24,306 nucleotides of DNA from CAZIWJ01 sp964542855 (GTDB taxonomy: Bacteria; Bacteroidota; Bacteroidia; Cytophagales; Cyclobacteriaceae): NCBI GenBank assembly GCA_964542855.1, contig CAZIWJ010000025.1, positions 1 to 24,306 on the forward strand. The letters run 5' to 3'. Shown piece by piece: positions 17,327-24,306 of the stretch (position 1 is the stretch's first letter; each line of letters opens with the position of its first letter). Position numbers and translations under genes: made by a program. The notes beneath the pieces were generated by a model. That model did no database searches, was not told the DNA's origin, and was given only the letters and a program-made list of their open reading frames with translations.

Positions 17327-18061
17327 TTGGACGCACTAACCCTTTTCACCGAGTTAGATACCTGGATCGCTTTACTCACGCTTACATTCCTGGAAGTGGT
17401 GCTGGGAATAGATAATATTATATTCATTTCCATAGTCAGTAACAAGCTACCCGAACATAAGCGGGGCAAAGCCCGCCGCGTTGGCCTGCTCCTGGCCCTG
17501 GTTACGCGAATTTTATTGTTGCTGGGCATTACTTTCATTATCCAGTTTACCCAGCCTATTATTACCGTTCTGGACTTCGAACTAAGCGGAAGAGACCTGA
17601 TCCTGTCTGTTGGCGGGCTTTTCCTCCTGGCCAAAAGTACCACCGAAATCCACAATAAAATTGAAGGCGAAACTGAAGAAAGCCAGAAGAATAAAGCAGC
17701 AGCCAGTTTTTTAAGTGTTATTATTCAAATCATTTTCCTGGATATCATTTTCTCGTTCGATTCCATACTCACGGCCGTGGGGCTTACTGACCATGTTATT
17801 ATCATGATCATAGCCGTAATTATTTCTATCTTCATCATGATAGCTTTTGCCGGCCCGATTAGTGATTTCATTAATGAACACCCTACTTTACAGATTCTGG
17901 CCCTCTCGTTTTTAATCCTGATCGGTTTTATGCTGGTGCTGGAAGGGCTGCACTTTCACGTGCCGAAAGGGTATATCTATTTCGCCGTGGCCTATTCACT
18001 CGGCGTTGAAGTACTTAACATGCGAATCCGGGGAAAAAAGAAAAAAATGGAAAACGTTTGA
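17327..18061 (+). CDS. TerC family integral membrane protein
   Basis: 244 residues, about seven hydrophobic segments. The start must be the TTG at 17327, because a TAA lies in frame just upstream and the first residues already match the family N terminus (ALLTLTFLEVVLGIDNIIFISI). The repeated acidic motifs in membrane segments, GIDNIIF and FSFDSILTAVGL, are the TerC/Alx signature, linked to metal-ion (manganese) export at the plasma membrane. A cytoplasmic charged loop (about 112-124) and a basic tail (RIRGKKKKME) fit the family orientation. It is 50 bases after the MOSC gene. The TTG start may lower translation. Tellurite resistance is not implied by the name. Confidence 0.9.
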   Translation: MDALTLFTELDTWIALLTLTFLEVVLGIDNIIFISIVSNKLPEHKRGKARRVGLLLALVTRILLLLGITFIIQFTQPIITVLDFELSGRDLILSVGGLFLLAKSTTEIHNKIEGETEESQKNKAAASFLSVIIQIIFLDIIFSFDSILTAVGLTDHVIIMIIAVIISIFIMIAFAGPISDFINEHPTLQILALSFLILIGFMLVLEGLHFHVPKGYIYFAVAYSLGVEVLNMRIRGKKKKMENV

Positions 18062-18138
18062 ACTGATTCATCATACGGGAGTGGTTGGTTCAACTGTTTA
18101 TTTTGCATAACCTGGTCAGGACCAACCATTGTTCTAAT

Positions 18139-18170
18139 GGCCGGTACAGTTACCACAAACCGCACCGGCC
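18139..18170. terminator. Inverted repeat between convergent TerC and MsrB genes
   Basis: GGCCGGT (18139-18145) and ACCGGCC (18164-18170) are a perfect seven-base inverted repeat around an 18-nt loop. A second weaker repeat (TGGTTGGT at 18082 with ACCAACCA at 18121) lies upstream. Neither has a T run, so the terminator role is inferred from position. Confidence 0.4.
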
Positions 18171-18180
18171 TAATAGCTTA

Positions 18181-18639
18181 TTATACCTGTTCCTGTGGCT
18201 TCATCAGGGTAATTGATTCTGAATTAATGCAATACCTCAGTCCGGTAGGCTCGGGACCATCGGGAAATACGTGCCCCAGGTGGCAATCGCAAACGTTACA
18301 CATCACTTCAACCCTTACCATGCCGTAAGCGGTATCTTTCTCATATTTGATGGCATTTTCTTTTACCGGTTCGGTGAAACTGGGCCAACCGGTACCCGAA
18401 TCGAACTTAATGCTCGAGTCGAAAAGGGGCTCTCCACAACATACACAGGCATACCGACCGGCTTCGTGAACTTCGCAATACTGACCGGAGAACGGCGCTT
18501 CTGTACCTTTTTTCCGTGCTATCCGGTATTGTTGAGGCGTCAGTTCTGCCCGCCACTCTTCATTTGTTTTTTCAACCCGGCGATCGGGTGCCAGGCTGCC
18601 CTTATTTGCGTACTCTATTACCTTGTTCCAATTTAACAT
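18181..18639 (-). CDS. msrB: Peptide-methionine (R)-S-oxide reductase
   Basis: 152 residues, cytoplasmic; repairs methionine-R-sulfoxide in proteins using thioredoxin. The family blocks are in order: LTPQQYRIARKKGTEAPFSG, Cys65/Cys68 of the zinc site (CVCCG), FDSGTGWPSF, Cys114/Cys117 (CNVC) completing the zinc site, CHLGHVFPDGP, and the catalytic Cys137 in LRYCINS. The N-terminal 25 residues (ANKGSLAPDRRVEKTNEEW) are typical of the Bacteroidota form. It is stand-alone, not fused to MsrA. It converges with the TerC gene and is divergent from the AI-2E-family gene. Confidence 0.95.
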   Translation of the reverse strand: MLNWNKVIEYANKGSLAPDRRVEKTNEEWRAELTPQQYRIARKKGTEAPFSGQYCEVHEAGRYACVCCGEPLFDSSIKFDSGTGWPSFTEPVKENAIKYEKDTAYGMVRVEVMCNVCDCHLGHVFPDGPEPTGLRYCINSESITLMKPQEQV

Positions 18640-18799
18640 ATCAGATTAATTATTTTTATCGGTTAACGGCTAAACCAATACATCGTTTGCCTTTCGGTCA
18701 GGAATCCGGTTTGGGTACCTGACCTTATTTAAATACATTTATCTGGTTATAATTGTTCTTAACAATTACAACTCACATCCTAACTCTTCAACACTTGAT

Positions 18800-19831
18800 A
18801 TGCGAACAAAAAGTGGCTTTTTAATTTTGGTAGTGGCATTAGTAACCATGGCGTTTATCGGTATGACCAGTACCTATCTCATGGCACTTTTCTGGACTCT
18901 GGTACTCACTATCATTTTTTATCCTCTGTATTGTAATATGCGTTCCTGGTTAAGAGGCAGGGAAAACATAGCTTCTTTTCTCACCCTGTTAATTATACTC
19001 GTTGGTGTAATTTTTCCCATTCTTGGCGTTGTGCTGGCCGTTATCCGGCAAAGCCGCGATTTTTATCAGCGCATCCGCAACCAGGAAGTTGATATCGACG
19101 CCGTTCTGGCCCAACTGCAGGGGTACCTGCAACAACTGGATTCGTTTCTGGGTATAGCTGGTATTCAGATGGACGATGTAAAGACCTCAATTCGCGACGG
19201 GGTGGTGAACGGGGTTCAGTTACTGGCTAATGAAACGGTAGTGGCTACCCAAAATACCATCGTTTTTTTCATCCAGTTCTCCCTAATGCTGTATTTACTT
19301 TTCTTTTTTCTGAAAGACGGGGAAAAAATCATGGACAACGTGGTAAAAGCTATTCCCCTAAGAAGCGAACTACAAATTAAACTGTATAAACGCTTTGCCG
19401 GGGTAGTAAACGCTACCGTAAAAGGCACCCTGACCATTGCCATTGTTCAGGGTACGATAGGGGGGCTTTTATTCTGGGCACTTCGCATAGAAGGAGCGCT
19501 GATTTGGGGAGTACTTATGACCATTTTGGCCCTGATACCCGCTTTGGGCACCTCCCTGGTGTGGGGGCCAGCTGCAATTATCCTTTTTATACAAGGAGAG
19601 GTAACTGATGCCATAATTATGGTAGTCGTTGGGATGCTTCTAATCGGGTTAGTAGATAACTTACTTCGCCCTTACCTGGTGGGAAAAGATGCGCGCATGC
19701 CCGACTACCTGGTACTGCTGGCAACCCTGGGCGGGCTGGCCGTATTTGGACTCTCCGGCTTTGTACTCGGTCCGGTAATGGCTTCCCTCTTTTTGGTTTG
19801 CTGGGAAATAGTGGGCAGGGAGTTCGCATAA
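18800..19831 (+). CDS. AI-2E family transporter (UPF0118 membrane protein)
   Basis: 343 residues with about seven or eight transmembrane segments: two at the N terminus (8-50), one near 55-80, a soluble helical insert (about 85-145), and a hydrophobic C-terminal half with FFIQFSLMLYLLFFFL, GGLLFWALRIEGALIWGVLMTILALIPALG and the closing LGGLAVFGLSGFVLGPVMASLFL. The GLDN-like segment IGLVDNLLRPYLVG and the LIPALGTSLVWGP motif are strong markers of the family. Members include TqsA-like exporters and Na+/H+ antiporters, so transport of AI-2 is not established; no luxS is visible. The gene is divergent from msrB with about 160 bases between starts. Confidence 0.9.
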   Translation: MRTKSGFLILVVALVTMAFIGMTSTYLMALFWTLVLTIIFYPLYCNMRSWLRGRENIASFLTLLIILVGVIFPILGVVLAVIRQSRDFYQRIRNQEVDIDAVLAQLQGYLQQLDSFLGIAGIQMDDVKTSIRDGVVNGVQLLANETVVATQNTIVFFIQFSLMLYLLFFFLKDGEKIMDNVVKAIPLRSELQIKLYKRFAGVVNATVKGTLTIAIVQGTIGGLLFWALRIEGALIWGVLMTILALIPALGTSLVWGPAAIILFIQGEVTDAIIMVVVGMLLIGLVDNLLRPYLVGKDARMPDYLVLLATLGGLAVFGLSGFVLGPVMASLFLVCWEIVGREFA

Positions 19832-20157
19832 TTGTGCAGAAATGTAAAGGAACTTACAACTCATTAGGTTTCCCGGAGTATTCCTGTTACATTTGTGCTA
19901 TTATAATTCCTACCTCTATTAGTTATCATACTCTTACGCAGGATTTATAATCCCGGAGTAAGGGTGCTCTTCGTTATTACAGCCCCAATTTTATACTACG
20001 TACCAACAAGCTCACCCAGTCTGGCAAGCTAGTGATTTATTGTTTGTACTTATTGCATTTATTTTAACCGTTTGCTGCCTCTTTTCTTTCCCGCCTCCGC
20101 GAAGGATCGCCTTCACTCAACCATTTAATGAATTGTTTACCCTATAAATACGTGTAT
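19832..20157 (+). other. Long non-coding leader/intergenic region before the Lys-rich/cold-shock unit
   Basis: About 326 bases without a supported gene. It holds a TACATTTG promoter-like element (19888-19895), a 10-base direct repeat TCCCGGAGTA (19871-19880 and 19951-19960, exactly 80 bases apart), and AT-rich stretches. If the promoter is real, the leader to the first start codon is about 260 bases. Long structured leaders are common for cold-shock genes. Confidence 0.5.
19888..19895 (+). promoter_or_regulatory. Candidate -7 element TACATTTG
   Basis: An exact TAnnTTTG match in the gap before the Lys-rich and cold-shock genes. No clear -33 box is present, so it could be chance. Confidence 0.33.
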
Positions 20158-20415
20158 ATGGCCCGTTCGCAGAATAGCTTCATGAAAAAGAAGAAAGCAG
20201 AGAAAAAGAGAAAGAAAAAGGAAGAGAAATTCCAGAAACGGATAGATAAAAAGCATCATGACACCAGCGGAAAGCTTAAGGATATGATTGCATACGTGGA
20301 TGAATTTGGTAACATACTGGATGAGCCACCAGAGGAAAAGCCAGAAAAAGACGCGGATAAAGAAAAAGATAATAACAATACAAATAATACTAATAAAGAT
20401 AATACCAATAATTAA
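20158..20415 (+). CDS. Small Lys/Glu-rich protein linked to the cold-shock gene
   Basis: 85 residues from the ATG at 20158 (MARSQNSF start); an ATG at 20128 would add ten residues. The N-terminal 40 residues are highly basic (KKKKAEKKRKKKEEKF), probably helical and nucleic-acid binding. The middle KLKDMIAYVDEFGNILDEPPEE is a compact acidic segment. The last 25 residues are a low-complexity Asn/Thr/Asp tail encoded by AAT/AAC/ACT-type codon repeats. I recall similar proteins beside CspA-type genes in other Bacteroidota, with a conserved MAYVDE-GN-D-PP segment, but no function is known to me. It lies 8 bases before the cold-shock gene, so co-transcription is expected; a role in RNA handling is inference. 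Confidence 0.75.
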   Translation: MARSQNSFMKKKKAEKKRKKKEEKFQKRIDKKHHDTSGKLKDMIAYVDEFGNILDEPPEEKPEKDADKEKDNNNTNNTNKDNTNN

Positions 20416-20423
20416 TTACTAAT

Positions 20424-20621
20424 ATGAAGACCGGAAAAGTAAAATTCTTTAACGAAAGCAAAGGCTTTGGTTTCATCGTGGAAGACGAAACAGGTGATGA
20501 CCTTTTTGTACACCAGAGTGGTTTAATTGATTACATCAATGAAAACGACGCTGTTGAGTACGAAGTAGAACAAGGCCGAAAAGGCTTAAACGCTGTTAAC
20601 GTTAAGGTTGTTGAAAACTAA
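20424..20621 (+). CDS. Cold-shock protein (CspA family)
   Basis: 65 residues, one cold-shock domain of normal length. RNP1 is KGFGFI (13-18) and RNP2 is DLFVHQ (27-32), the aromatic residues that stack on single-stranded RNA and DNA. It acts as a cytoplasmic RNA chaperone. The first residues, MKTGKVKFFNESKGFGFI, are the standard start. It ends with a strong terminator 23 bases after the stop, and its upstream neighbour is 8 bases away. It may be cold-induced or constitutive; the sequence shows only the long leader before the two-gene unit. Confidence 0.97.
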   Translation: MKTGKVKFFNESKGFGFIVEDETGDDLFVHQSGLIDYINENDAVEYEVEQGRKGLNAVNVKVVEN

Positions 20622-20643
20622 ATAGTTATTACACCTTGTAGAT

Positions 20644-20675
20644 GGGGAAAGTCAGTTGGCTTTCCCCTTTTTTTT
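20644..20675 (+). terminator. Rho-independent terminator after the cold-shock gene
   Basis: GGGGAAAG and CTTTCCCC form a perfect eight-base stem with an eight-base loop, followed directly by T8. It works only on the plus strand; the convergent minus-strand gene ends at 20688. Confidence 0.95.
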
Positions 20676-20687
20676 GGCACTTTAAAT

Positions 20688-22083
20688 TTAAAGCTCGTCG
20701 AACAGTTCAAAGCTTTCCAGGTAGTCGGGGGCATAAACGTTGTGCCATTTTAGCTTTTCCCTAATTTTGCTAACTAGCGTGTTGGCGCTTTCCGGCTCTC
20801 CGTGCACCACAAAAGTTCGTTTGGGCCCGTTCTTATAATTTCCCAGCCAGCGCATCAGTTCCTCCTGATCGGCATGCGCCGATAGCCCATCTATGGTGCG
20901 TATATTACACCTGATCGGCACCTGTACTCCAAACATTTTTACTGTTGGCTGTTGCTCCATTATGGTTCGCCCACGCGTACCTTTAGCCTGGTAGCCTACG
21001 AATAGTACCGTGTCATTTTCTCTCTTCAAATGGTGGTACATGTGGTGCAAAATACGACCACCGGTAACCATGCCACTGGCAGAAATAATGATTGCGTTAT
21101 TTTTTCGCTCGTTTAACGATGCTGATTCTTCCCTGGAGCGATAATAAAATAATCGTTTATCATCGAAGATACTGGCCGGACGGCTGCCCCGCAGTTTGTG
21201 GTAACTGGAGTATTGTTTATATAAACGGGTAACGTTGATGGCCATCGGACTATCAATAAAAACCGGCATTTCAGGAATTTTACTTTTTTTCATTAACTGG
21301 TGTAGGTGGTAAATAACCGTTTGTGTACGGCCCACAGCAAAAGCCGGAATTAAAAGGCAACCCTTACGTTGCTGCGATTCATTAACAATAGTTGCCAGTT
21401 CGCTTTCAAGGTCTACTTCCAGCCGGCTCCGGTTACCGTAAGTTGATTCAACAAAAAGAATATCAGCAAACCGCACAGATGCGGGGTCGTTAAACACCGC
21501 CTGCTCGTAGCGCCCCAGGTCGCCGGAAAACACCACCTTTTTTTCCTGGGCTTTTCCCTTTAATAAACAATTCTACAATTGCCGACCCCAGAATATGACC
21601 AGCATCCTGAAAGCGTACCTCTAGCCGGTCGTTTATAACTACCCGCTGCCGATAAGGAAAACCTTTTAACAAAGAAAGGGCCTTTTCAGCATCCGAAACA
21701 CCATAAAGGGGTTGAGGATATTCGTGACGGGAATACCCTTTCTTGCGGGCAAAATCAGCTTCTTCTTCCTGGAGTTTGGCCGAATCGAGCAGCAGTATTT
21801 CGGTTAAGTCAGCAGTTGCATCGGTGCAGTATACCGGCCCGTTGAAGCCTTCTTTTACCAGCCGGGGTAAATACCCGGTGTGGTCGATATGGGCATGGGT
21901 AATAATAACCGCAGCGATAGTAGAAGGATCTACAGGAAAGGCATGCCAGTTGCGAAGGCGCAGCGCTTTCGGCCCCTGGAACAACCCGCAGTCAACCAGC
22001 AGTTTATATTCGTCGATCTCCAGCAGGTACTTCGACCCGGTAACACTGAGCGCACCGCCCAGAAACTTAACCCTTACGTTCAT
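20688..22083 (-). pseudogene. MBL-fold/beta-CASP RNA-type metallo-hydrolase, split by a one-base frameshift
   Basis: Two overlapping frames make one protein: 22083 to about 21550 gives the N-terminal 180 residues, and the rest down to 20688 continues in the +1 frame. Together they would be about 464 residues, the usual length for MBL-fold RNA-processing (CPSF73/YSH1-like, MJ0047-type) enzymes. The N-terminal part has the metal motif HAHIDHTGYLP and QDAGHILGSA. The second part has VFSGDLGRYE, FVESTYGNR, the beta-CASP segments ISASGMVTGGRI and FVGYQAKGTRGR, and SAHADQEEL and VVHGEPES near the end. All catalytic motifs are intact. The shift lies in 21538-21562, next to a run of seven A (minus strand) and an AAAGGGAAAA stretch. 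It could be a real mutation, a sequencing error, or transcript slippage. Confidence 0.85.
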
Positions 22084-22240
22084 TTACCTTTTTTTATGTT
22101 AATGTAATAAGCTGTTTAAATTCAGTTGTATGGTTACAGAAGGGTTTTTTGAATCAGGTGGGGCCGTAGCCTATGGCCAGTGAAGTCGTTTTCCGAATAT
22201 CAGGGCCACGCAGTTTAAGGTATGTTGTTTACAAAATACC

Positions 22241-23848
22241 CTATAAACCCATAACGGCCTCGAGGATCACGGAACTGTGGGGCCCCATTTGTACCCGGCT
22301 GGTTTTTACGTTTACCTTCCCCGACTGGAACAAAATTTCCTTTTCGTCCAGCACTACGTTGTCCAGGAAAATTTCCTCCTTTTCATCGGAAACATTGTGC
22401 ACAATCAGGAACGACTGTTCGCCGTACTTTCGCCAGTAGGCGCTAATGGAGCGGTTCGATGTGGTAACCGGTTCCAGCAACCCGTTATTCAGGGGTGCAT
22501 GTTTCCTTCTGAGCTGAATCAGGTGCCGGTAGTGGCTGTAAATGGAGTTTTTCCTCCTCTTCTGACTGGAAAGCGGCGTAGTTCTCTCGTCTGTATTGTA
22601 TTTGGGTTTTATCCAGTGGGTTCTGCCGGTGTCGGTGGAAGCCGGCTCCCACAGAAAGGGCTCCCGGATGTATTCATCCGGTTTGTTCCCTTTCATCCCA
22701 ATTTCTTCACCGTAATAAATGAAAGGGGTTCCCGGCAGGGTAAGCAGCAGGCTGGCTGCTACTTTGGCCTGGGGCCCGGTTAACTCACTACGCACCCGTT
22801 GCTGATCGTGGTTAGTGAGAAAAATAGCATCGATAAAATCGGGCCTGATGCGGGTGTAATAATCCCGGATGTGCTTATGAGTGCTGGCAAGCTCGTTTCC
22901 TGTCCCGGCCCGCAGCCCATCGATCAGGCTCCTGCCCAGGTTGAAATTGAACAGCGAGTGGAGCCCTTTTAAATAAGGGGCTACCACTTCGGCTTCGTCC
23001 CACACTTCACCCAGCAGGAACACATCAGGTTTTACCTCTTCCATCGCCAACCGGAATTCCACCCACCACTGATGGTTATCTTCTGCGCGATGGTCGGGGA
23101 AAATATGCCTGGCAGCATCCAGGCGAAAACCGTCGACCCCGACTTCAGTTAACCAGAACCTGCCAATTTCAATTACTTCCCGGCGAACGTCAGGGTTATC
23201 GAAGTTTAAATCGGGCATCCCACCCCAGAAATAACCGTAATAATATTCTTCGTCGTTCTCGTGGGCATGCCACTGAATGCGGTTATCGCTATCAGGAGCC
23301 GTTTTCTTTTTTTCAATATTGCCCGCTATCGTACCGTAATCGGCCCAGGTGTAGTAGTTGCGGTACGGGCTGTCGGGGTTACTCACTGCCGTTTGAAACC
23401 AGGGATGTTCGCAGCTGGTATGGTTAACAACCAGGTCGATAATTACCGCAATGCCTCTAGCGTGGGCTTCATCGAGAAATACCTTGAAGTCATTTAGCGT
23501 ACCATAATCCGGATGAATAGAACGGTAATCGGTTACATCGTATTTATGATACGACGGGGATGGCATGATGGGCATCAACCAGATGGCATTAGCCCCCAGA
23601 TTTTTAATGTAATCGAGCTGGCTGGTCATGCCCGGAATATCGCCTGTGCCATCGTTATTGCTATCGTAAAAAGACTGCACAAAAATTTCATAAGCTACTG
23701 CCGATTGCCAGTTGAAATTTCCGAGCGGTCGGACCATCACCTTGCTGGCAGCAGTTGCCGGCTGGTTACCAAAGCAGGATTGCATAAGCATCAGAAGAAG
23801 TATTCCACAAAAATAGAAAGCCGTTTTCACAACGTAGAGCCGTTTCAA
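22241..23848 (-). CDS. Alpha-amylase family glycoside hydrolase (GH13) lipoprotein
   Basis: 535 residues if translation starts at the TTG at 23848; a GTG at 23830 also gives a good signal, while the only upstream ATG (23953) would put 35 extra residues before the lipoprotein signal KTAFYFCGILLLMLMQSC. The lipid Cys is 25 from the TTG. The (beta/alpha)8 barrel shows the GH13 regions: region I DLVVNHTS, region II GFRLDAARH (nucleophile Asp), region III LLGEVWDE (acid/base Glu) and region IV FLTNHDQQR. AIWLMPIMPSPSYHKYDVTDY and the IYYGEEIGM block are also typical. A C-terminal beta domain closes the protein. It cleaves alpha-glucans or short malto-oligosaccharides at the envelope. No SusC/SusD partner is adjacent. 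Confidence 0.92.
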   Translation of the reverse strand: MKRLYVVKTAFYFCGILLLMLMQSCFGNQPATAASKVMVRPLGNFNWQSAVAYEIFVQSFYDSNNDGTGDIPGMTSQLDYIKNLGANAIWLMPIMPSPSYHKYDVTDYRSIHPDYGTLNDFKVFLDEAHARGIAVIIDLVVNHTSCEHPWFQTAVSNPDSPYRNYYTWADYGTIAGNIEKKKTAPDSDNRIQWHAHENDEEYYYGYFWGGMPDLNFDNPDVRREVIEIGRFWLTEVGVDGFRLDAARHIFPDHRAEDNHQWWVEFRLAMEEVKPDVFLLGEVWDEAEVVAPYLKGLHSLFNFNLGRSLIDGLRAGTGNELASTHKHIRDYYTRIRPDFIDAIFLTNHDQQRVRSELTGPQAKVAASLLLTLPGTPFIYYGEEIGMKGNKPDEYIREPFLWEPASTDTGRTHWIKPKYNTDERTTPLSSQKRRKNSIYSHYRHLIQLRRKHAPLNNGLLEPVTTSNRSISAYWRKYGEQSFLIVHNVSDEKEEIFLDNVVLDEKEILFQSGKVNVKTSRVQMGPHSSVILEAVMGL

Positions 23849-24126
23849 TTTTGTTAATATACACCCTGTTAGGCTATACCTCCAAATGCTGTTACCGGCA
23901 GGTAATGCATACGTTATGTTTTTGTAAAGCTTTAGCCAAAGGGTTACCCACATTCCTGTAATCTGGTTAATTAGCTTGAAATTGGTTCAGGGCAATAGAA
24001 ATGCCCTTAAACACAACCATTTCTTTTGTGGCATTTAACCAGACCAGGCATTTATAAAAACCCTATACCATTTTTTATTTCTATTTTTTAATCAGTGGTA
24101 GCCAGGCCCAAACATTTCAGCATTCG

Positions 24127-24164
24127 GTAAGTGAAGCGAAGAGACAGTGTCTCCTCAATCTTAC
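24127..24164. other. Structured inverted-repeat element
   Basis: GAGACA (24141-24146) and TGTCTC (24148-24153) form a 13-base odd palindrome, and GTAAGTGA (24127-24134) can pair with the TCA-AT-CTTAC segment (24155-24164) across a two-base bulge. It could be an operator or part of a small structured RNA; no homology is claimed. Confidence 0.3.
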
Positions 24165-24220
24165 TTTTCTACTTACACCCTTTACAGGACAGCGTTTAAC
24201 CAATTGTTAATCCGGTAATT

Positions 24221-24306
24221 GATTTCAATGTTTTTTGAATCGTGTCTAATATTTTTAAATCGTGTTAGATATTTTTCAATCGTGGCGCGTATTTCTTTAT
24301 CGTGGC
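24221..24306. repeat. Degenerate 20-bp tandem repeat array running off the window
   Basis: The core ATCGTG recurs with an exact 20-base period (C of the core at 24241, 24261, 24281 and 24301), each followed by a variable five-base part and a TATTTTT-AAT-like tract. A weaker unit lies at 24221-24240. A period of 20 is not a multiple of 3, so it is not coding. The array is cut by the window edge. Confidence 0.75.

Larger units (their letters stand above)
23849..24306. other. Upstream region of the GH13 gene, no supported gene
   Basis: About 458 bases. It holds a small hairpin (AGGGCA at 23989 with TGCCCT at 24002), a stem built on GAGACA-G-TGTCTC near 24147, several T runs, and the 20-bp tandem repeats at the right edge. 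No ORF of convincing composition is present. The minus-strand promoter of the GH13 gene must lie here, but I could not place it. Confidence 0.55.

Noticed and set aside
18137..18328. 63-residue plus-strand frame over the MsrB 3' end
   Set aside because: It is a shadow of msrB, whose protein is unmistakable on the other strand.
10228..23848. A polysaccharide utilisation locus made of SusC/SusD plus the GH13 enzyme
   Set aside because: The GH13 gene is about 8 kb away with many unrelated genes, and several strand changes, in between.
24221..24306. CRISPR array
   Set aside because: The period is only 20 bases, the variable part is five bases, and there is no repeat/spacer structure of CRISPR size and no cas gene.

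Overview
The window looks like chromosomal DNA of a Bacteroidota bacterium, probably Cytophagales-like. The support is a SusC/SusD outer-membrane pair, several lipoprotein signal peptides, the near absence of Shine-Dalgarno sequences before start codons, and TAnnTTTG-type -7 promoter elements in several intergenic gaps. Base composition is moderate and the genes are densely packed. I see no integrase, transposase, CRISPR array, phage gene, rRNA or tRNA. Most genes are ordinary core or envelope functions.

Layout. 1-3500: the 3' end of an S9 prolyl-oligopeptidase-type peptidase (+), a small coiled-coil protein built on a 21-bp repeat (-), and a penicillin-acylase-family lipoprotein (-). 3500-7040: an XRE/S24 (LexA-like) regulator divergent from the acylase, threonine synthase (-), a SMI1/KNR4 (SUKH) protein (+) and a small lipoprotein (-). 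7200-10210: a sulfide-oxidation pair made of a persulfide dioxygenase/rhodanese fusion (CstB-like) and a type II sulfide:quinone oxidoreductase. The two are separated by two strong tandem RNA hairpins and followed by a bidirectional terminator. 10228-14625: a SusC/SusD pair (-). 14933-18061: a co-oriented run of a serine beta-lactamase-fold lipoprotein, a HAD phosphatase, a MOSC protein and a TerC membrane protein. 18181-19831: MsrB (-) and an AI-2E-family membrane protein (+). 19832-20675: a long leader, a Lys/Glu-rich small protein and a cold-shock protein with a clean terminator. 20688-22083: an MBL/beta-CASP RNA-type metallo-hydrolase (-) split by a one-base frameshift. 22241-24306: a GH13 alpha-amylase-family lipoprotein (-) and an upstream region that ends in degenerate 20-bp tandem repeats running off the window.

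How the genes work together. The clearest pathway is sulfide detoxification: SQR makes persulfide from H2S, and the CstB-like enzyme turns persulfide into sulfite and thiosulfate. SusC and SusD form one TonB-dependent import machine of unknown substrate, with no degradative enzyme beside it. The cold-shock protein and the Lys-rich protein appear to be one transcription unit. The observations most worth a second look are the frameshift in the beta-CASP gene, the 20-bp repeat array at the right edge, the paired hairpins inside the sulfide locus, the possibly leaderless serine-hydrolase mRNA, and the Lys-rich/CspA unit with its long leader. I did not find a convincing new multi-gene defence or mobile system here.
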